A DNA stretch of 64,000 nucleotides from a virus: the IMG/VR virus record IMGVR_UViG_3300015171_000002, positions 48,018 through 112,017 of that record; one strand, written 5' to 3'. A program made the translations under genes and the position numbers. A model generated the notes under the pieces. It ran no database searches. It was given only the letters and a program-made list of their open reading frames with translations, and had not been told where the DNA came from. This document shows, one piece after another, positions 39,733 to 47,821 of this stretch (position 1 is the first letter of the stretch; the number at the start of each line of letters is the position of its first letter).

Positions 39733-39788
39733 CCGTCATCGTGCGGCGTTGGTCTGGTCAAGGAAATAATTTTATTATATTCAATACT

Positions 39789-39804
39789 GGTTTCACGTGA
39801 AACA
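39789..39804. promoter_or_regulatory. parS-like ParB-binding site
   Basis: GGTTTCACGTGAAACA matches the bacterial chromosomal parS consensus TGTTTCACGTGAAACA at 15 of 16 positions. It lies in a 240-base gene-free stretch (39733-39972) that also holds two TAGATTATTT repeats. No ParA or ParB gene is in the window. Confidence 0.7.
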
Positions 39805-39972
39805 TTCTAAATGTATTTTAACACTTGTCACAAACCGATACCATTAAAAATAAATAAAAATTTCTCAATATGGGGGAATATAATAAATTAAACAATCCTG
39901 GATAGATTATTTCAGTAGATTATTTTTAAATCAAATCGTATTGGGCAGTTATGGGGGATATAAGGATTAGAG

Positions 39973-40233
39973 ATGTCAAAGCATAGCAAGAATAATAAAA
40001 CAGAAGATTTCCAGACAGGTTATACCAAAGCTGAATGGTATGGACAATCACGCAAACAACGTACTAAAAAGCGTGGCAGTAAAAAGAATTTATATAAGAA
40101 AAATCAGCCGGATTCGAACGCTATAAACGAGCGGGATAGTTTACACCAAAGCGACAAAATAAACACGTGGCGGCCACTTTCTGAGCGTTTAGACGGCAGC
40201 ATAGACGACAATCGGGAAAATAAACCCCATTAA
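39973..40233 (+). CDS. Small lysine-rich protein
   Basis: 86 residues, very basic (SRKQRTKKRGSKKNLYKKN) with polar end; probably nucleic-acid binding or disordered. Weak GGATT site. Confidence 0.5.
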   Translation: MSKHSKNNKTEDFQTGYTKAEWYGQSRKQRTKKRGSKKNLYKKNQPDSNAINERDSLHQSDKINTWRPLSERLDGSIDDNRENKPH

Positions 40234-40450
40234 TGCCGCTCAATTCGTTAACATAGGACATAACATACTACTAATCATTGTTATTATCTATATTTTTCTA
40301 GTATTATGGAATACTGCGGCAGCGGTAAAAAATTAGGAAATAAAATAATTCGCGGCTAGCATCTGGGGTTGTCAAAATTAAATCTAATCGGAAAAGGTAA
40401 ATTGAAACAAAACGATTTGTAATTCTAAAACTAAAAAACTTGAGTCTGAG

Positions 40451-40479
40451 TCCTATATTAGTTAATATAGGATTTTTTT
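40451..40479 (+). terminator. Intrinsic terminator
   Basis: TCCTATATTA/TAATATAGGA followed by TTTTTTT. Confidence 0.75.
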
Positions 40480-40546
40480 ATTTTCTATTTTAATAATTCT
40501 AGTCGCGGCTGTGTTGACATAATCCAGGTATTGACATAATACTATT

Positions 40547-40893
40547 GCTTTCGTGTATTTATTCACAACCCGCGCTTTCGTGCTTATTATCACAACACAA
40601 TTTTTCTGGTTAGAATTTTGACGAAATGCCGGAAAACGAGCCGGTTTTTTTCGTTTGAAAAACTTTATGTCAACCATGATTCCAGCGTAACATGACGGGC
40701 AGCAGGAGTCAAGGTTGTGATTATTTTCACGATGGCGCATAACTTTACAATTAGAAATTTTATTATTTGCCTTAGTGTAAATAAGCACAAACCTTATTTA
40801 CAGTTATGTCAACTACCATTATCTGCTTTCGTGAAAATAAGAACAAATAGAACATTTGTTCTACTCAGATAGGTTGTGAATAATGGCACGAAA
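40547..40893. repeat. Dyad cluster 1 (six copies)
   Basis: Six copies of CTTTCGTG-N4/5-TATTCACAA in both directions, about 21 bp each with constant half-site spacing. The core approaches the palindrome TTGTGAATATATTCACAA. Confidence 0.75.
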
Positions 40894-40915
40894 GAAAATA
40901 TAAAACTAAAAAATT

Positions 40916-40980
40916 CTAACCAAACTCTAACCAGATTCAAACAAGAAAGTATTGACAAGTTTTTTTGTTTGGTTTATAGT
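40916..40980 (+). promoter_or_regulatory. Class B promoter of the DUF932 gene
   Basis: TTCTAACC, CTCTAACC and a degenerate third copy at 11-base spacing, then -35 TTGACA (40952), 17-base spacer, -10 TATAGT (40975-40980). Confidence 0.7.
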
Positions 40981-41032
40981 ATTTGAAGTTGAGCGGGCAA
41001 ATCGGCCCATTAGAATGCAAAGGATAAATAAA

Positions 41033-42055
41033 ATGTCTCTCAAAGCTAAGGGAAATGCGGTTAAAGTAACAGGTTTAGGATTTGGTAAGCAGAAAGATAT
41101 GGCGTCTCAGAATTTTATCGGAGGCGAGCGTTGGATGCAACATATTGAAAGAGGTACACTTAAGATTAATCCCGAATTGGCTACGATGTCATTAGATGAT
41201 ATCCTAACCAGTGGTGGCCTAAATTTTGGTGTACTTAAATCTCAAACATTTTATAAATCCGCTGTTTCTGGATTAGAAATTCCTAGCCGGGGTTATTCTG
41301 TTTATCGGACTGATACTGATGTAGAATTGGGACATGGATTTAGTGATGGTTATCAGCCTATTTCCTATCCCGATATTCTTTCTCAGTTCTTTCAAAATGC
41401 TTTGGATTTGGGTAATATCCCGACTCGTGCAATTAGTTTTGATAATGGGGCCAAAGGTGCCATTCAGTTTGCAATGCCGCAGGAATATCTAATTGCGGAT
41501 CGACCACATAAGACATTTTTGAATTTTTATTCCAGCCATGATGGTACTTATGGCGTTACCATGAATGAATGTGATATTTGTATTCTTTGTGGTAATACCT
41601 TTGCTTATTCTTTCCGCGATACAAGTGCAAAGTGGACGGTAAAGCATACCGTAAATATGCAATCTAAGATTAATGATATTCGGGAAAAGATTCTTATTAG
41701 TACGGAATCTCAACAAGGATATTATTTCAATCTGGATAAGATGGCAGCCAAGAAGGTTAGTTTTCAGGATAAGAATAATTTCCTGATGGCTATGTTTCCA
41801 GATGGCGATATCAAAGAAAGTGGTAAAGTAAATCAAGGCCCGGCTAATCAGCGTATTCAATTAGATGATGCAATTAGTACCACGGTTAATGAGCGGAATA
41901 GCGCCGATACTACATTTTATGATCTATTGCAGGGTGCATTTCGCCAGCAAAGTTATAAGACTCAAAATCGTGGCGGTGATGCTCAATTCGGTTATGTGAT
42001 GAAGTCAATAGTAAATCAAAACGCTTATGATTACGTCACGGAGGCTATGAAATAA
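41033..42055 (+). CDS. DUF932 (plasmid/phage-like TIGR03299) protein
   Basis: 340 residues. GLEIPSRGYSVYRTDTDVELGHGFSDGYQPISY is split as SRGYSVYR..LGHGFSDGYQPISY, a hallmark of the domain, with later strands FLNFYSSHDGTYGVT and CGNTFAY. These proteins are frequent in phages and plasmids and are among the most expressed early proteins in some; function unknown. AAAGGATAA site. Confidence 0.8.
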   Translation: MSLKAKGNAVKVTGLGFGKQKDMASQNFIGGERWMQHIERGTLKINPELATMSLDDILTSGGLNFGVLKSQTFYKSAVSGLEIPSRGYSVYRTDTDVELGHGFSDGYQPISYPDILSQFFQNALDLGNIPTRAISFDNGAKGAIQFAMPQEYLIADRPHKTFLNFYSSHDGTYGVTMNECDICILCGNTFAYSFRDTSAKWTVKHTVNMQSKINDIREKILISTESQQGYYFNLDKMAAKKVSFQDKNNFLMAMFPDGDIKESGKVNQGPANQRIQLDDAISTTVNERNSADTTFYDLLQGAFRQQSYKTQNRGGDAQFGYVMKSIVNQNAYDYVTEAMK

Positions 42056-42080
42056 TCTAGAATAAAAACAGATTTAAAAT

Positions 42081-42114
42081 AAAACCTGGATTAGAAATAG
42101 TCCAGGTTTTTTTA
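42081..42114 (+). terminator. Intrinsic terminator
   Basis: AAAACCTGGA/TCCAGGTTTT followed by TTTT. Ends the DUF932 unit. Confidence 0.85.
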
Positions 42115-42136
42115 TTTAATTATTTTTATTATGTGG

Positions 42137-42200
42137 TTTAGTGAAATTAGTCACAATGGCTCAACGCTGATTTTATTATTTGCTTTTGTACCAGTATTCA
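42137..42200. repeat. Dyad cluster 2 (two copies)
   Basis: GTTTAGTGAAATTAGTCACAA and GCTTTTGTACCAGTATTCACAA-like copies upstream of the next class B promoter. Confidence 0.7.
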
Positions 42201-42242
42201 CAATACCACTTGACATAACGAGGTTAGAATTTTCATACAGCT

Positions 42243-42277
42243 TTCTAACTTGACACTGTATAAAATCCGACTATAAT
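42243..42277 (+). promoter_or_regulatory. Class B promoter
   Basis: TTTCTAAC, -35 TTGACA (42250), 16-base spacer, -10 TATAAT (42272-42277). A second TTGACA lies at 42210. Confidence 0.7.
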
Positions 42278-42323
42278 AAAAACATGGGCGGCAGAAAATA
42301 AGACTAGTTTTGGAGAATAAAAG

Positions 42324-42548
42324 ATGACATTTGACGAAGCTAAAACATTGAAAATTGGGGATATTTTCCACGTTCTAGGCGAGAATAAGCGCGATGGTAA
42401 ACCGCAGAATTGGCGCGTAACTGGTAAAACGAAATTGTGGAAAACTAATCCAAATAGAATTAAAATTCCATGTGCGCATGGAATGTATGAGCATGGCTAT
42501 ATCGAAACTGATAATCTTCATTTAGTTTATTTGCCAAAAGGAAAATAA
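42324..42548 (+). CDS. Unknown 74-residue basic protein
   Basis: GDIFHVLGENKRDGKPQNWRV and a PNRIKIPCAHGMYEHGYI tail form a compact beta protein type seen in phages as a hypothetical family (from memory, unnamed). Confidence 0.7.
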   Translation: MTFDEAKTLKIGDIFHVLGENKRDGKPQNWRVTGKTKLWKTNPNRIKIPCAHGMYEHGYIETDNLHLVYLPKGK

Positions 42549-42549
42549 C

Positions 42550-42759
42550 ATGCCAGAAGAAATTGGAATGCCAATGGTAAAGAATCATTTCAATCATGTT
42601 CTTACACCAGAACAAGAAGAATTGATTTGTTTTCTTGTGAATTGTGAAATGGAATTGTGGGAGAGTCATGCTGATATTCCCACTAATTATCTCAAGCGGC
42701 TGGAAGCTATCAAAGCTGAAATGCAAAATCATTCCAATATGCTTTATCGTAGCCTTTAA
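42550..42759 (+). CDS. Unknown 69-residue helical protein
   Basis: One base after the previous gene. Acidic helices; no family recognised. Confidence 0.65.
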   Translation: MPEEIGMPMVKNHFNHVLTPEQEELICFLVNCEMELWESHADIPTNYLKRLEAIKAEMQNHSNMLYRSL

Positions 42760-42770
42760 AGGATAATAAA

Positions 42771-43208
42771 ATGAAAAGTGAAATAATCCATTACGGTATG
42801 TGGCAAATTCCAGTAAAGGCAATAAATGTTTACTGCCCCGATGGTATTTATCGGACTTGTAGAATTACTGGCGAAGCTGATACCTTTTTTACTTTACCGG
42901 CACAATGTCAGGTTAGGGGTAAAACGGTAACTGGATTTATTTCTAATCGATATGATGCTCCTGAGGGTGAAATGTATTTTTGGGGATTTGGTCGAAATAT
43001 GGCTGCTTTCTTTCCAGATTTTGATAAAGCCTATGATTTTATTAGTAATGAAATTGCCACAGATAGCAGAATCGATGATTATGAGTTACGCGATATTTTC
43101 AAGGGTAAGTGGATTATTACTTTCAAACGTAATCAAAAAGATTGGACTGGACAGGATTATGAAATTCATGGGCATAAATATCCTGATAATACCAGTCATG
43201 GACGCTAA
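42771..43208 (+). CDS. Unknown 145-residue protein
   Basis: AAAGGATAA site. Beta-rich, with a GFGRNMAAFFPDFDKAYDF segment. No family recognised. Confidence 0.7.
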   Translation: MKSEIIHYGMWQIPVKAINVYCPDGIYRTCRITGEADTFFTLPAQCQVRGKTVTGFISNRYDAPEGEMYFWGFGRNMAAFFPDFDKAYDFISNEIATDSRIDDYELRDIFKGKWIITFKRNQKDWTGQDYEIHGHKYPDNTSHGR

Positions 43209-43219
43209 AGGATAATAAA

Positions 43220-43318
43220 ATGTTGGATATAAATGTTTTCCTTATCATTGTATTAACTTTTAGTTTAGGATTTATTTTAGGGCGACTGACTGGAAATTCT
43301 AACCAAAATCTAACTTGA
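43220..43318 (+). CDS. Mini membrane protein ending in the next promoter
   Basis: 32 residues: hydrophobic helix then NSNQNLT. AAAGGATAA site. Its last codons are the TCTAAC box and part of the -35 box of the following promoter. Confidence 0.5.
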   Translation: MLDINVFLIIVLTFSLGFILGRLTGNSNQNLT

Positions 43319-43343
43319 CAATTGGGCGTAGTAGCGGTACAAT
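43297..43343 (+). promoter_or_regulatory. Class B promoter
   Basis: ATTCTAACCAAAATCTAAC, -35 TTGACA (43315), 17-base spacer, -10 TACAAT (43338-43343). Confidence 0.72.
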
Positions 43344-43350
43344 GTTTTCA

Positions 43351-43591
43351 AGGTTAGGGATTAATTGAACGCGACGGTTTCTGAAATGAAAAACAGAGTA
43401 AGCGACCAATGGACGATTTTAATTCCTAGCCTAAAATTCCAGTCGCCACAATAGGTTCAAATATCGGATGAAGAGTAGGGCGAGATTATCCGAACTGGAA
43501 TAATAAAATAAAGTGGGCGGTGCTTTATAAATAAATAAGCGTCCACAAATAAAATAACCCCCAAATTATATCATAGGGGGTTATTTTATTT
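43351..43591 (+). ncRNA. Structured non-coding transcript
   Basis: Starts at a class B promoter and ends at a perfect terminator. Stems: AGGTTAGG/CCTAGCCT, ATTCCAGT/ACTGGAAT enclosing ATCGGAT/ATCCGA. No gene fits. Function unknown. Confidence 0.45.
43547..43591. terminator. Bidirectional terminator
   Basis: AAATAAAATAACCCCC pairs perfectly over 16 bp with GGGGGTTATTTTATTT; A-run and T-run on both sides. Confidence 0.8.
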
Positions 43592-43655
43592 ATAACTCGA
43601 TAGTTTGTCGATAGATTATTTTTAAACAGAATAATAGGGGATGGTATAGGGGGGG

Positions 43656-43744
43656 ATTCTAACCACCTAAACACGATTAGCTAGTTAGTATCAATTCTAA
43701 CCACCTAAACACGATTTGACAGTAACAAAATTTTGTGGTATAAT
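43656..43744 (+). promoter_or_regulatory. Promoter with duplicated 23-bp box
   Basis: A 23-bp sequence beginning ATTCTAACCACCTAAAC occurs at 43656 and 43694; the second abuts -35 TTGACA (43716), spacer ends TTTTGTGG, -10 TATAAT (43739-43744). Mixed features of class B and the terminase-type promoters. Confidence 0.7.
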
Positions 43745-43991
43745 TGCCGCTGTCCTACCGCTCTGGTACGGGAAATAAATTATTAGATTATTAGTTTTAG
43801 AAAAGAAAAAATAATCTAATAAAATTTCGCTGAAAGCGAACGCGATAGCGTGGTTTTAGGGGTTACTTTTGCTACTTTTATTTGTCTTATGGGGGAAAAG
43901 AAAAAAAGAAATTTGAGGCACGTCATGGCCCGTATAGGATGATAAAATCGACAAGCCGCGAAGCTGGCTTAAAGATTGGAGATTTAATAAA
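43745..43991 (+). other. Long leader or small RNA before the basic gene
   Basis: Contains the repeat AATAATCTAATAA/TTATTAGATTATT and GC-rich TTCGCTGAAAGCGAA hairpin. No gene seen. Confidence 0.4.
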
Positions 43992-44132
43992 ATGAAAAAT
44001 TATAAAAGTAGAGATAAAAAATTGAATAAGAAAAAGAATGGGATGAGAATAAGTGGAAAGAGTTTATTTTTGCTTAATTATTTGACTCAGAAAAAAGCGG
44101 AAAAAATAAAGCAGGAAAATAAAAAAACTTGA
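43992..44132 (+). CDS. Small lysine-rich protein
   Basis: 46 residues, about one third lysine. GGAG site. Ends CTTGAGTCC, the GAGTC repeat motif. Like 39973-40233 in composition. Confidence 0.5.
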   Translation: MKNYKSRDKKLNKKKNGMRISGKSLFLLNYLTQKKAEKIKQENKKT

Positions 44133-44153
44133 GTCCTGATTTGAGTCCTAAAA

Positions 44154-44187
44154 ACAATATACATATATAATTATATATGTATATTGT
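44154..44187. repeat. 34-bp perfect palindrome
   Basis: ACAATATACATATATAA followed directly by its reverse complement, then CTTATTTT. Pure AT centre; terminator or cruciform. Confidence 0.7.
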
Positions 44188-44247
44188 CTTATTTTGCGCC
44201 TAGCACTATTGTTCTATAGAACAAGTGTTCTATTGACATAACATTAT

Positions 44248-44580
44248 TGCTTTCGTGCATATATTCACAATCGGTAATTCGCCGGGTGAATATTATGTAA
44301 ACTTGGGGGAGATATGCTCGCCGCATGGCAATATGATAAATCTCTATCCTATGCGGAGTCAATAGTACTTAAGTACCGTTCATTTGTTCTATATGTGATA
44401 ACTTTCACGAAAACAAATATCTGAAATTTCAATGATTTAAATTATCTACTTTCGTGAAATTAGCCACAAAGCAGTATTATGTCAACCCTGCCCATAGAGG
44501 AGATTTTCTAATGTATTTATTTTCGTGCTTTTATTCACAAACAAAAAAATTCTTGAATTGTGAATAAAAGAACTAAAGTA
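44248..44580. repeat. Dyad cluster 3 (five copies)
   Basis: Copies at about 44248, 44393 (reverse), 44449, 44520 and 44558 (reverse). Confidence 0.75.
44475..44507. repeat. 33-bp direct repeat, copy 1
   Basis: Begins TATTATGTCAACCCTG and ends GAGGAGATTTT; identical to 45722-45754. Each copy is followed by a dyad. Confidence 0.8.
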
Positions 44581-44648
44581 TCTAATCCCATAATGCAGCC
44601 CCGAATAAGTGACAAATAGCACTAAAGTATAGAAAATAGGCGTGAAAA

Positions 44649-44705
44649 TTCTAACCAAACTCTAACCAGATTGGGTATTGACTCCTATCTCGAATTGACT
44701 ATAAT
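44649..44705 (+). promoter_or_regulatory. Class B promoter
   Basis: TTCTAACCAAACTCTAACC, -35 TTGACT (44678), 16-base spacer, -10 TATAAT (44700-44705). Confidence 0.72.
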
Positions 44706-44747
44706 AAGCACATACCGGCGAAAGACTAGCGCAAAGGAAAAGTTGAA

Positions 44748-45002
44748 ATGCCCGAAATGACCACAGCACAGTTGAAGCAGCGTATCGCAGAGATGGAAGC
44801 CGCTGAAGCCGCCCGCAAAGAGGCGAACAATAAAATCAGTTTTAAAATTGGTGACAAAGGAGGTCTTTCGGTGTATCATGGAAGCCGTTTTCCGACTACA
44901 CTGTATTACTCGCAATGGCTGAAGGTGTTGACTCACGCCGATGAGATTCTTACCTATCTTGAGGCGCATAAAGCACAATTGGCACACAAGGAAAATGAAT
45001 AA
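44748..45002 (+). CDS. Small protein of the SVYxxxRFPxTLYxxQW type
   Basis: 84 residues. N-terminal helix (QLKQRIAEMEAAEAA), then GDKGGLSVYHGSRFPTTLYY, a motif I recall from many short phage and bacterial hypothetical proteins. Visibly higher G+C and different codon use from the left half. Confidence 0.7.
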   Translation: MPEMTTAQLKQRIAEMEAAEAARKEANNKISFKIGDKGGLSVYHGSRFPTTLYYSQWLKVLTHADEILTYLEAHKAQLAHKENE

Positions 45003-45005
45003 AAT

Positions 45006-45050
45006 TCAAACCAGACTCTAACTTGACTCCGCATAGTAAAGCAGTATAAT
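45006..45050 (+). promoter_or_regulatory. Class B promoter
   Basis: CAAACCAGACTCTAAC, -35 TTGACT (45023), 16-base spacer, -10 TATAAT (45045-45050). Confidence 0.7.
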
Positions 45051-45090
45051 CAAAACATGGCCGCGCAGGACTAGAGAAAAGGAAAATAAA

Positions 45091-45507
45091 ATGCCCAAGA
45101 ATACGAAGTTGGCGAAGGATACCGAAATTTTTGATGCTGCCGCGAAAGCTCAGGGTATGGCCCATGTTGCGGAATTGAACGCTGCCGTTGACGCCGCGCC
45201 CGAAGCCGTGAAGCGTGGTCGGAAGCCCTCCAACAAACTGACGTTCGCGAAGTTTGTTGCCGCTGTAAAATCCGGCGAAATGTTGCCCGGTATGATTGTG
45301 ACCGAAGAGAAGCGTGAGGGCAATCGGATTATCTCATTTGCCGGTGTCAAGGCCGAGAATCCGGTTATCGGCCTGGACGAAGAGGGCAATCTGACTCTGT
45401 CCGAATTGACCACGGACAATAGCACGTGGAAGCGAACGCCAATTGAGAAGGTTGTCAAGACCGTCAGCGCGGCTGAGGTTATGGCGCTTTTGAATAGCGC
45501 GGAATAG
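45091..45507 (+). CDS. Unknown 138-residue protein with AT-hook-like motif
   Basis: KRGRKPSNKLTF near residue 42 resembles an AT-hook; the rest is an alpha/beta protein rich in A and E. G+C-rich codons unlike the left part. Function unknown. Confidence 0.7.
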   Translation: MPKNTKLAKDTEIFDAAAKAQGMAHVAELNAAVDAAPEAVKRGRKPSNKLTFAKFVAAVKSGEMLPGMIVTEEKREGNRIISFAGVKAENPVIGLDEEGNLTLSELTTDNSTWKRTPIEKVVKTVSAAEVMALLNSAE

Positions 45508-45550
45508 AATACCTCTCCCGCCCATAATGGCGTAAAAGCCTACATAATCC

Positions 45551-45595
45551 GAAAATTCCAGACATAGAAAATATGTTCTGGAATTTTCGTTTTTG
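45551..45595 (+). terminator. Intrinsic terminator
   Basis: GAAAATTCCAGA/TCTGGAATTTTC with an inner CATA/TATG, then TTTTT. Confidence 0.8.
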
Positions 45596-45611
45596 CCGTC
45601 AGTTTTTATTA

Positions 45612-45780
45612 TACGCTTTAGTGCATTTATTCACAATCAAACCCGTCTGCCATATTATATGCTTTCGTGTTATTTATCACAATCGCTAATTATCCGCTTT
45701 CGTAAATTTAATCACTAATGATATTATGTCAACCCTGCCCATAGAGGAGATTTTATTATTTCTTTTCTTTCGTCCAAATA
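45612..45780. repeat. Dyad cluster 4 (four copies) and 33-bp repeat copy 2
   Basis: Dyads at about 45612, 45658, 45695 and 45758; the 33-bp repeat lies at 45722-45754. The gap 45508-45888 has no gene. Confidence 0.75.
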
Positions 45781-45807
45781 ATCACAATCAGAAAATTCTA
45801 GACGTTT

Positions 45808-45854
45808 TCTAACCAGACTCTAACTTGACAATGCCGGTACTAATGGACTATACT
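45808..45854 (+). promoter_or_regulatory. Class B promoter
   Basis: TTCTAACCAGACTCTAAC, -35 TTGACA (45825), 18-base spacer, -10 TATACT (45849-45854). Confidence 0.68.
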
Positions 45855-45888
45855 TGATTATATTCTAGTCTAGTATAAGGAAAATAAA

Positions 45889-46095
45889 ATGACCGGAAAT
45901 GAAGTTTGGAATAAGCTAGCCGAACAAGGCGCAACAAGCATAAATGTTTCTGATAATGGCGATGTCTATGCTACCAAACCAGCAAGTATTCTAACTGGTT
46001 ATACAGCTTTCAAATGGGCCATAAAAACGGGCGAAAACCAGTATCGATTTTTCTGTGATTTATGGGTACTGACAGATAATAAAAACATAGCCTAA
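45889..46095 (+). CDS. Unknown 68-residue protein
   Basis: Compact alpha/beta; no family recognised. AAGGAAAATAAA site. Monocistronic. Confidence 0.65.
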   Translation: MTGNEVWNKLAEQGATSINVSDNGDVYATKPASILTGYTAFKWAIKTGENQYRFFCDLWVLTDNKNIA

Positions 46096-46186
46096 AACGG
46101 CTCTAGGACGGTCTAGGATAGATGGGAAATGATAAAACGTATATTATCACCCCATTTTTATTCTAGACCGTCCTAGACGGTTTTTA
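46094..46186 (+). terminator. Large two-stage hairpin terminator
   Basis: AAACGG..CTAGGACGGTCTAG pairs with CTAGACCGTCCTAG..CGGTTT around a long loop, then TTTTT. Confidence 0.75.
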
Positions 46187-46214
46187 ATTATTTTGTTGAT
46201 TATTGTCATCGAAA

Positions 46215-46320
46215 TTGTGGCTATTTTCACGATAATAAATATTAATAAAAACGTCGAATATAATTCTGCGCTTTCGTGAAAGTAAGAATAATCATAACCT
46301 GTGAATAACTACACGAAACT
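46215..46320. repeat. Dyad cluster 5 (three copies)
   Basis: Copies at about 46217 (reverse), 46265 and 46299 (reverse) in the 46187-46339 gap. Confidence 0.7.
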
Positions 46321-46339
46321 ATAGAATACTGGAATAAAA

Positions 46340-46396
46340 CTCTAACCAGATTATAACCAAACTGGGCTTGACTCAATTTCCAGAATAGGATATTAT
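46340..46396 (+). promoter_or_regulatory. Class B promoter
   Basis: CTCTAACCAGATTATAACC, -35 TTGACT (46368), 17-base spacer, -10 TATTAT (46391-46396). Confidence 0.68.
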
Positions 46397-46439
46397 CTTG
46401 TCTATAGGCAAATGAAATTCTAGCGAAAAGGAAAACGAA

Positions 46440-46757
46440 ATGGCTATCAATTTGAACGTTACTCCGGCTGAAATTGAAGGCGAAGATTATGCGAATGGCA
46501 ATTCGAATCGCGCCGTTCGTGTTTTGAATATCGTCAAAGTGATTGATGCCTTGGGTATCGATATGGGCTATGTTAGGTTTGATCTGGGCAATGGACACAA
46601 TACGTATAGCGTTGAGTCTACCATCATGTTAGACTGGGCCAAATTGAATAACTGCGATTATTATGCCGCCAGTCGCGAAGATTTTAACATTTGGGAAGCC
46701 GTTAGCAATGCGCGGCAGGGTTTTTATGATGCCGTGATTGTCGAGGATCTGTCATAG
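46440..46757 (+). CDS. Unknown 105-residue acidic protein
   Basis: No domain recognised. AAAGGAAAA site. G+C-richer codons. Monocistronic with its own terminator. Confidence 0.65.
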   Translation: MAINLNVTPAEIEGEDYANGNSNRAVRVLNIVKVIDALGIDMGYVRFDLGNGHNTYSVESTIMLDWAKLNNCDYYAASREDFNIWEAVSNARQGFYDAVIVEDLS

Positions 46758-46781
46758 AAGAAAATTACGCAAGCAGCAACA

Positions 46782-46818
46782 AATACCAGAACAAAAAAAT
46801 TTGTTCTGGTATTTTTTT
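46782..46818 (+). terminator. Intrinsic terminator
   Basis: AATACCAGAACAAA/TTTGTTCTGGTATT, then TTTTTT. Confidence 0.85.
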
Positions 46819-46831
46819 ATTTGTCTGCATT

Positions 46832-47200
46832 GCATTGTGATTAAACGTACTAAACCAGATATAAAATTATTAAAATAATTGAATTATACGCTTTAGTGTA
46901 ATTAGTCACAATAAAACAAATGTTCTATATAGAATAAATGTTCTAATTCTAAGCGATCCACGCGAAAAACTCAAAATAAAAAACGTCTGCTAACACGGTT
47001 TAGCAAGCCCTACAATCGTTCTTCTTTTTTACCAATACATTGATACCCATTTTTCTGTAGCGTTGACTGGCGGTGCCTTTTTACGCGATGTTATTGTAAA
47101 GTAAATTAATCAGTTTAGAACAAACATTCTACCAATTTATTTTATTCCACGCTTTTGTGCATATATTCACAAATGATTGTGCATAAAAGTACAAAAGTAA
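46832..47200. repeat. Dyad cluster 6 (four copies)
   Basis: Copies at about 46833 (reverse), 46887, 47150 and 47178 (reverse). The gap 46819-47220 shows no gene. Confidence 0.7.
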
Positions 47201-47220
47201 ATAAATAATCAGTTAAAACT

Positions 47221-47265
47221 ATAACCAGAATCTAACTTGACAATGAAATGAAAATAGAATAATAT
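47221..47265 (+). promoter_or_regulatory. Class B promoter of HNH gene (leaderless)
   Basis: ATAACCAGAATCTAAC, -35 TTGACA (47237), 17-base spacer, -10 TAATAT (47260-47265); +1 expected at the ATG (47272). Confidence 0.7.
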
Positions 47266-47271
47266 ATAACT

Positions 47272-47538
47272 ATGAACGCAAAAAAGAGCGCCTCAAACAA
47301 AACTTATCGGAATGGCTTACGTGAATTATGCCTAGAAATTTTAGGCCACAAATGCAATAATTGTGGCGAAACCCGTTCAGAATTTTTAGATTTTCATCAT
47401 ACCAACCCTTGCAATAAAGTTGCTAGTATCGCTAAACTGATTAGAACTAATCCGGCATTATTGGTGACAGAGATTCAGAAGTGTGTGCTACTCTGCAAGA
47501 ATTGTCATAAAGCAGAACACTATGGGAAGAAAATCTAA
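47272..47538 (+). CDS. HNH endonuclease
   Basis: 88 residues. CNNCG, LDFHHTNP with the catalytic histidines, and CVLLCKNCHKAEH form a complete zinc-stabilised HNH core. Own class B promoter; leaderless mRNA expected. Stop overlaps the next promoter box. A nicking enzyme; phage use (packaging, homing) unknown. Confidence 0.82.
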   Translation: MNAKKSASNKTYRNGLRELCLEILGHKCNNCGETRSEFLDFHHTNPCNKVASIAKLIRTNPALLVTEIQKCVLLCKNCHKAEHYGKKI

Positions 47539-47579
47539 CCAGACTCTAACTTGACAATACCGCAAAAATAAAGTATCAT
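47533..47579 (+). promoter_or_regulatory. Class B promoter
   Basis: ATCTAACCAGACTCTAAC, -35 TTGACA (47551), 17-base spacer, -10 TATCAT (47574-47579). Confidence 0.72.
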
Positions 47580-47585
47580 GTTTAT

Positions 47586-47821
47586 ATAGGGTTGGATGAC
47601 AGAAGAAGAGAAAATAAAATATGCTCGCCCAACCTATAAAATAAATATGCACTGGTATAGGGGATTGTTAGATATTCCGGTGTCCAGAACTATCGGATGT
47701 GAGGGCGTAGGTTATAATTAGGATAATGCCTAATTAGCCGACAATTCCGAGCCGGAAAAACAAATGTTCTAGCCCACCACATTATTGTGGGATGACGACT
47801 AGAACATTTGTTTTATTTTTT
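47586..47821 (+). ncRNA. Structured non-coding transcript with terminator
   Basis: TAGGGTTGG/CCAACCTA opens the leader, then TCCG/CGGA, AATTAGG/CCTAATT, and a terminator AAACAAATGTTCTAG/CTAGAACATTTGTTT (47758-47821) around a CCCAC/GTGGG hairpin. Only tiny frames (7 and 24 codons) fit. Confidence 0.5.

Larger units (their letters stand above)
40234..40951. other. Non-coding region with terminator and seven dyads
   Basis: No convincing gene on either strand. Holds two short GAGTC repeats and a terminator (40451-40479), then dyad copies at about 40547, 40575, 40707, 40771, 40822 and 40873, then TCTAAC repeats of the class B promoter. Confidence 0.6.
44133..44747. other. Non-coding region with palindrome, dyads and operator
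   Basis: Holds a 34-bp perfect palindrome, dyad cluster 3, an AGTAC-N4-GTACC operator at 44364-44377 with no clear promoter, a 33-bp repeat copy and a class B promoter. No gene seen. Confidence 0.55.

Noticed and set aside
44685-45525. Leftward open frames opposite the G+C-rich genes
   Set aside because: They mirror the codon bias of the forward genes and lack ribosome sites.
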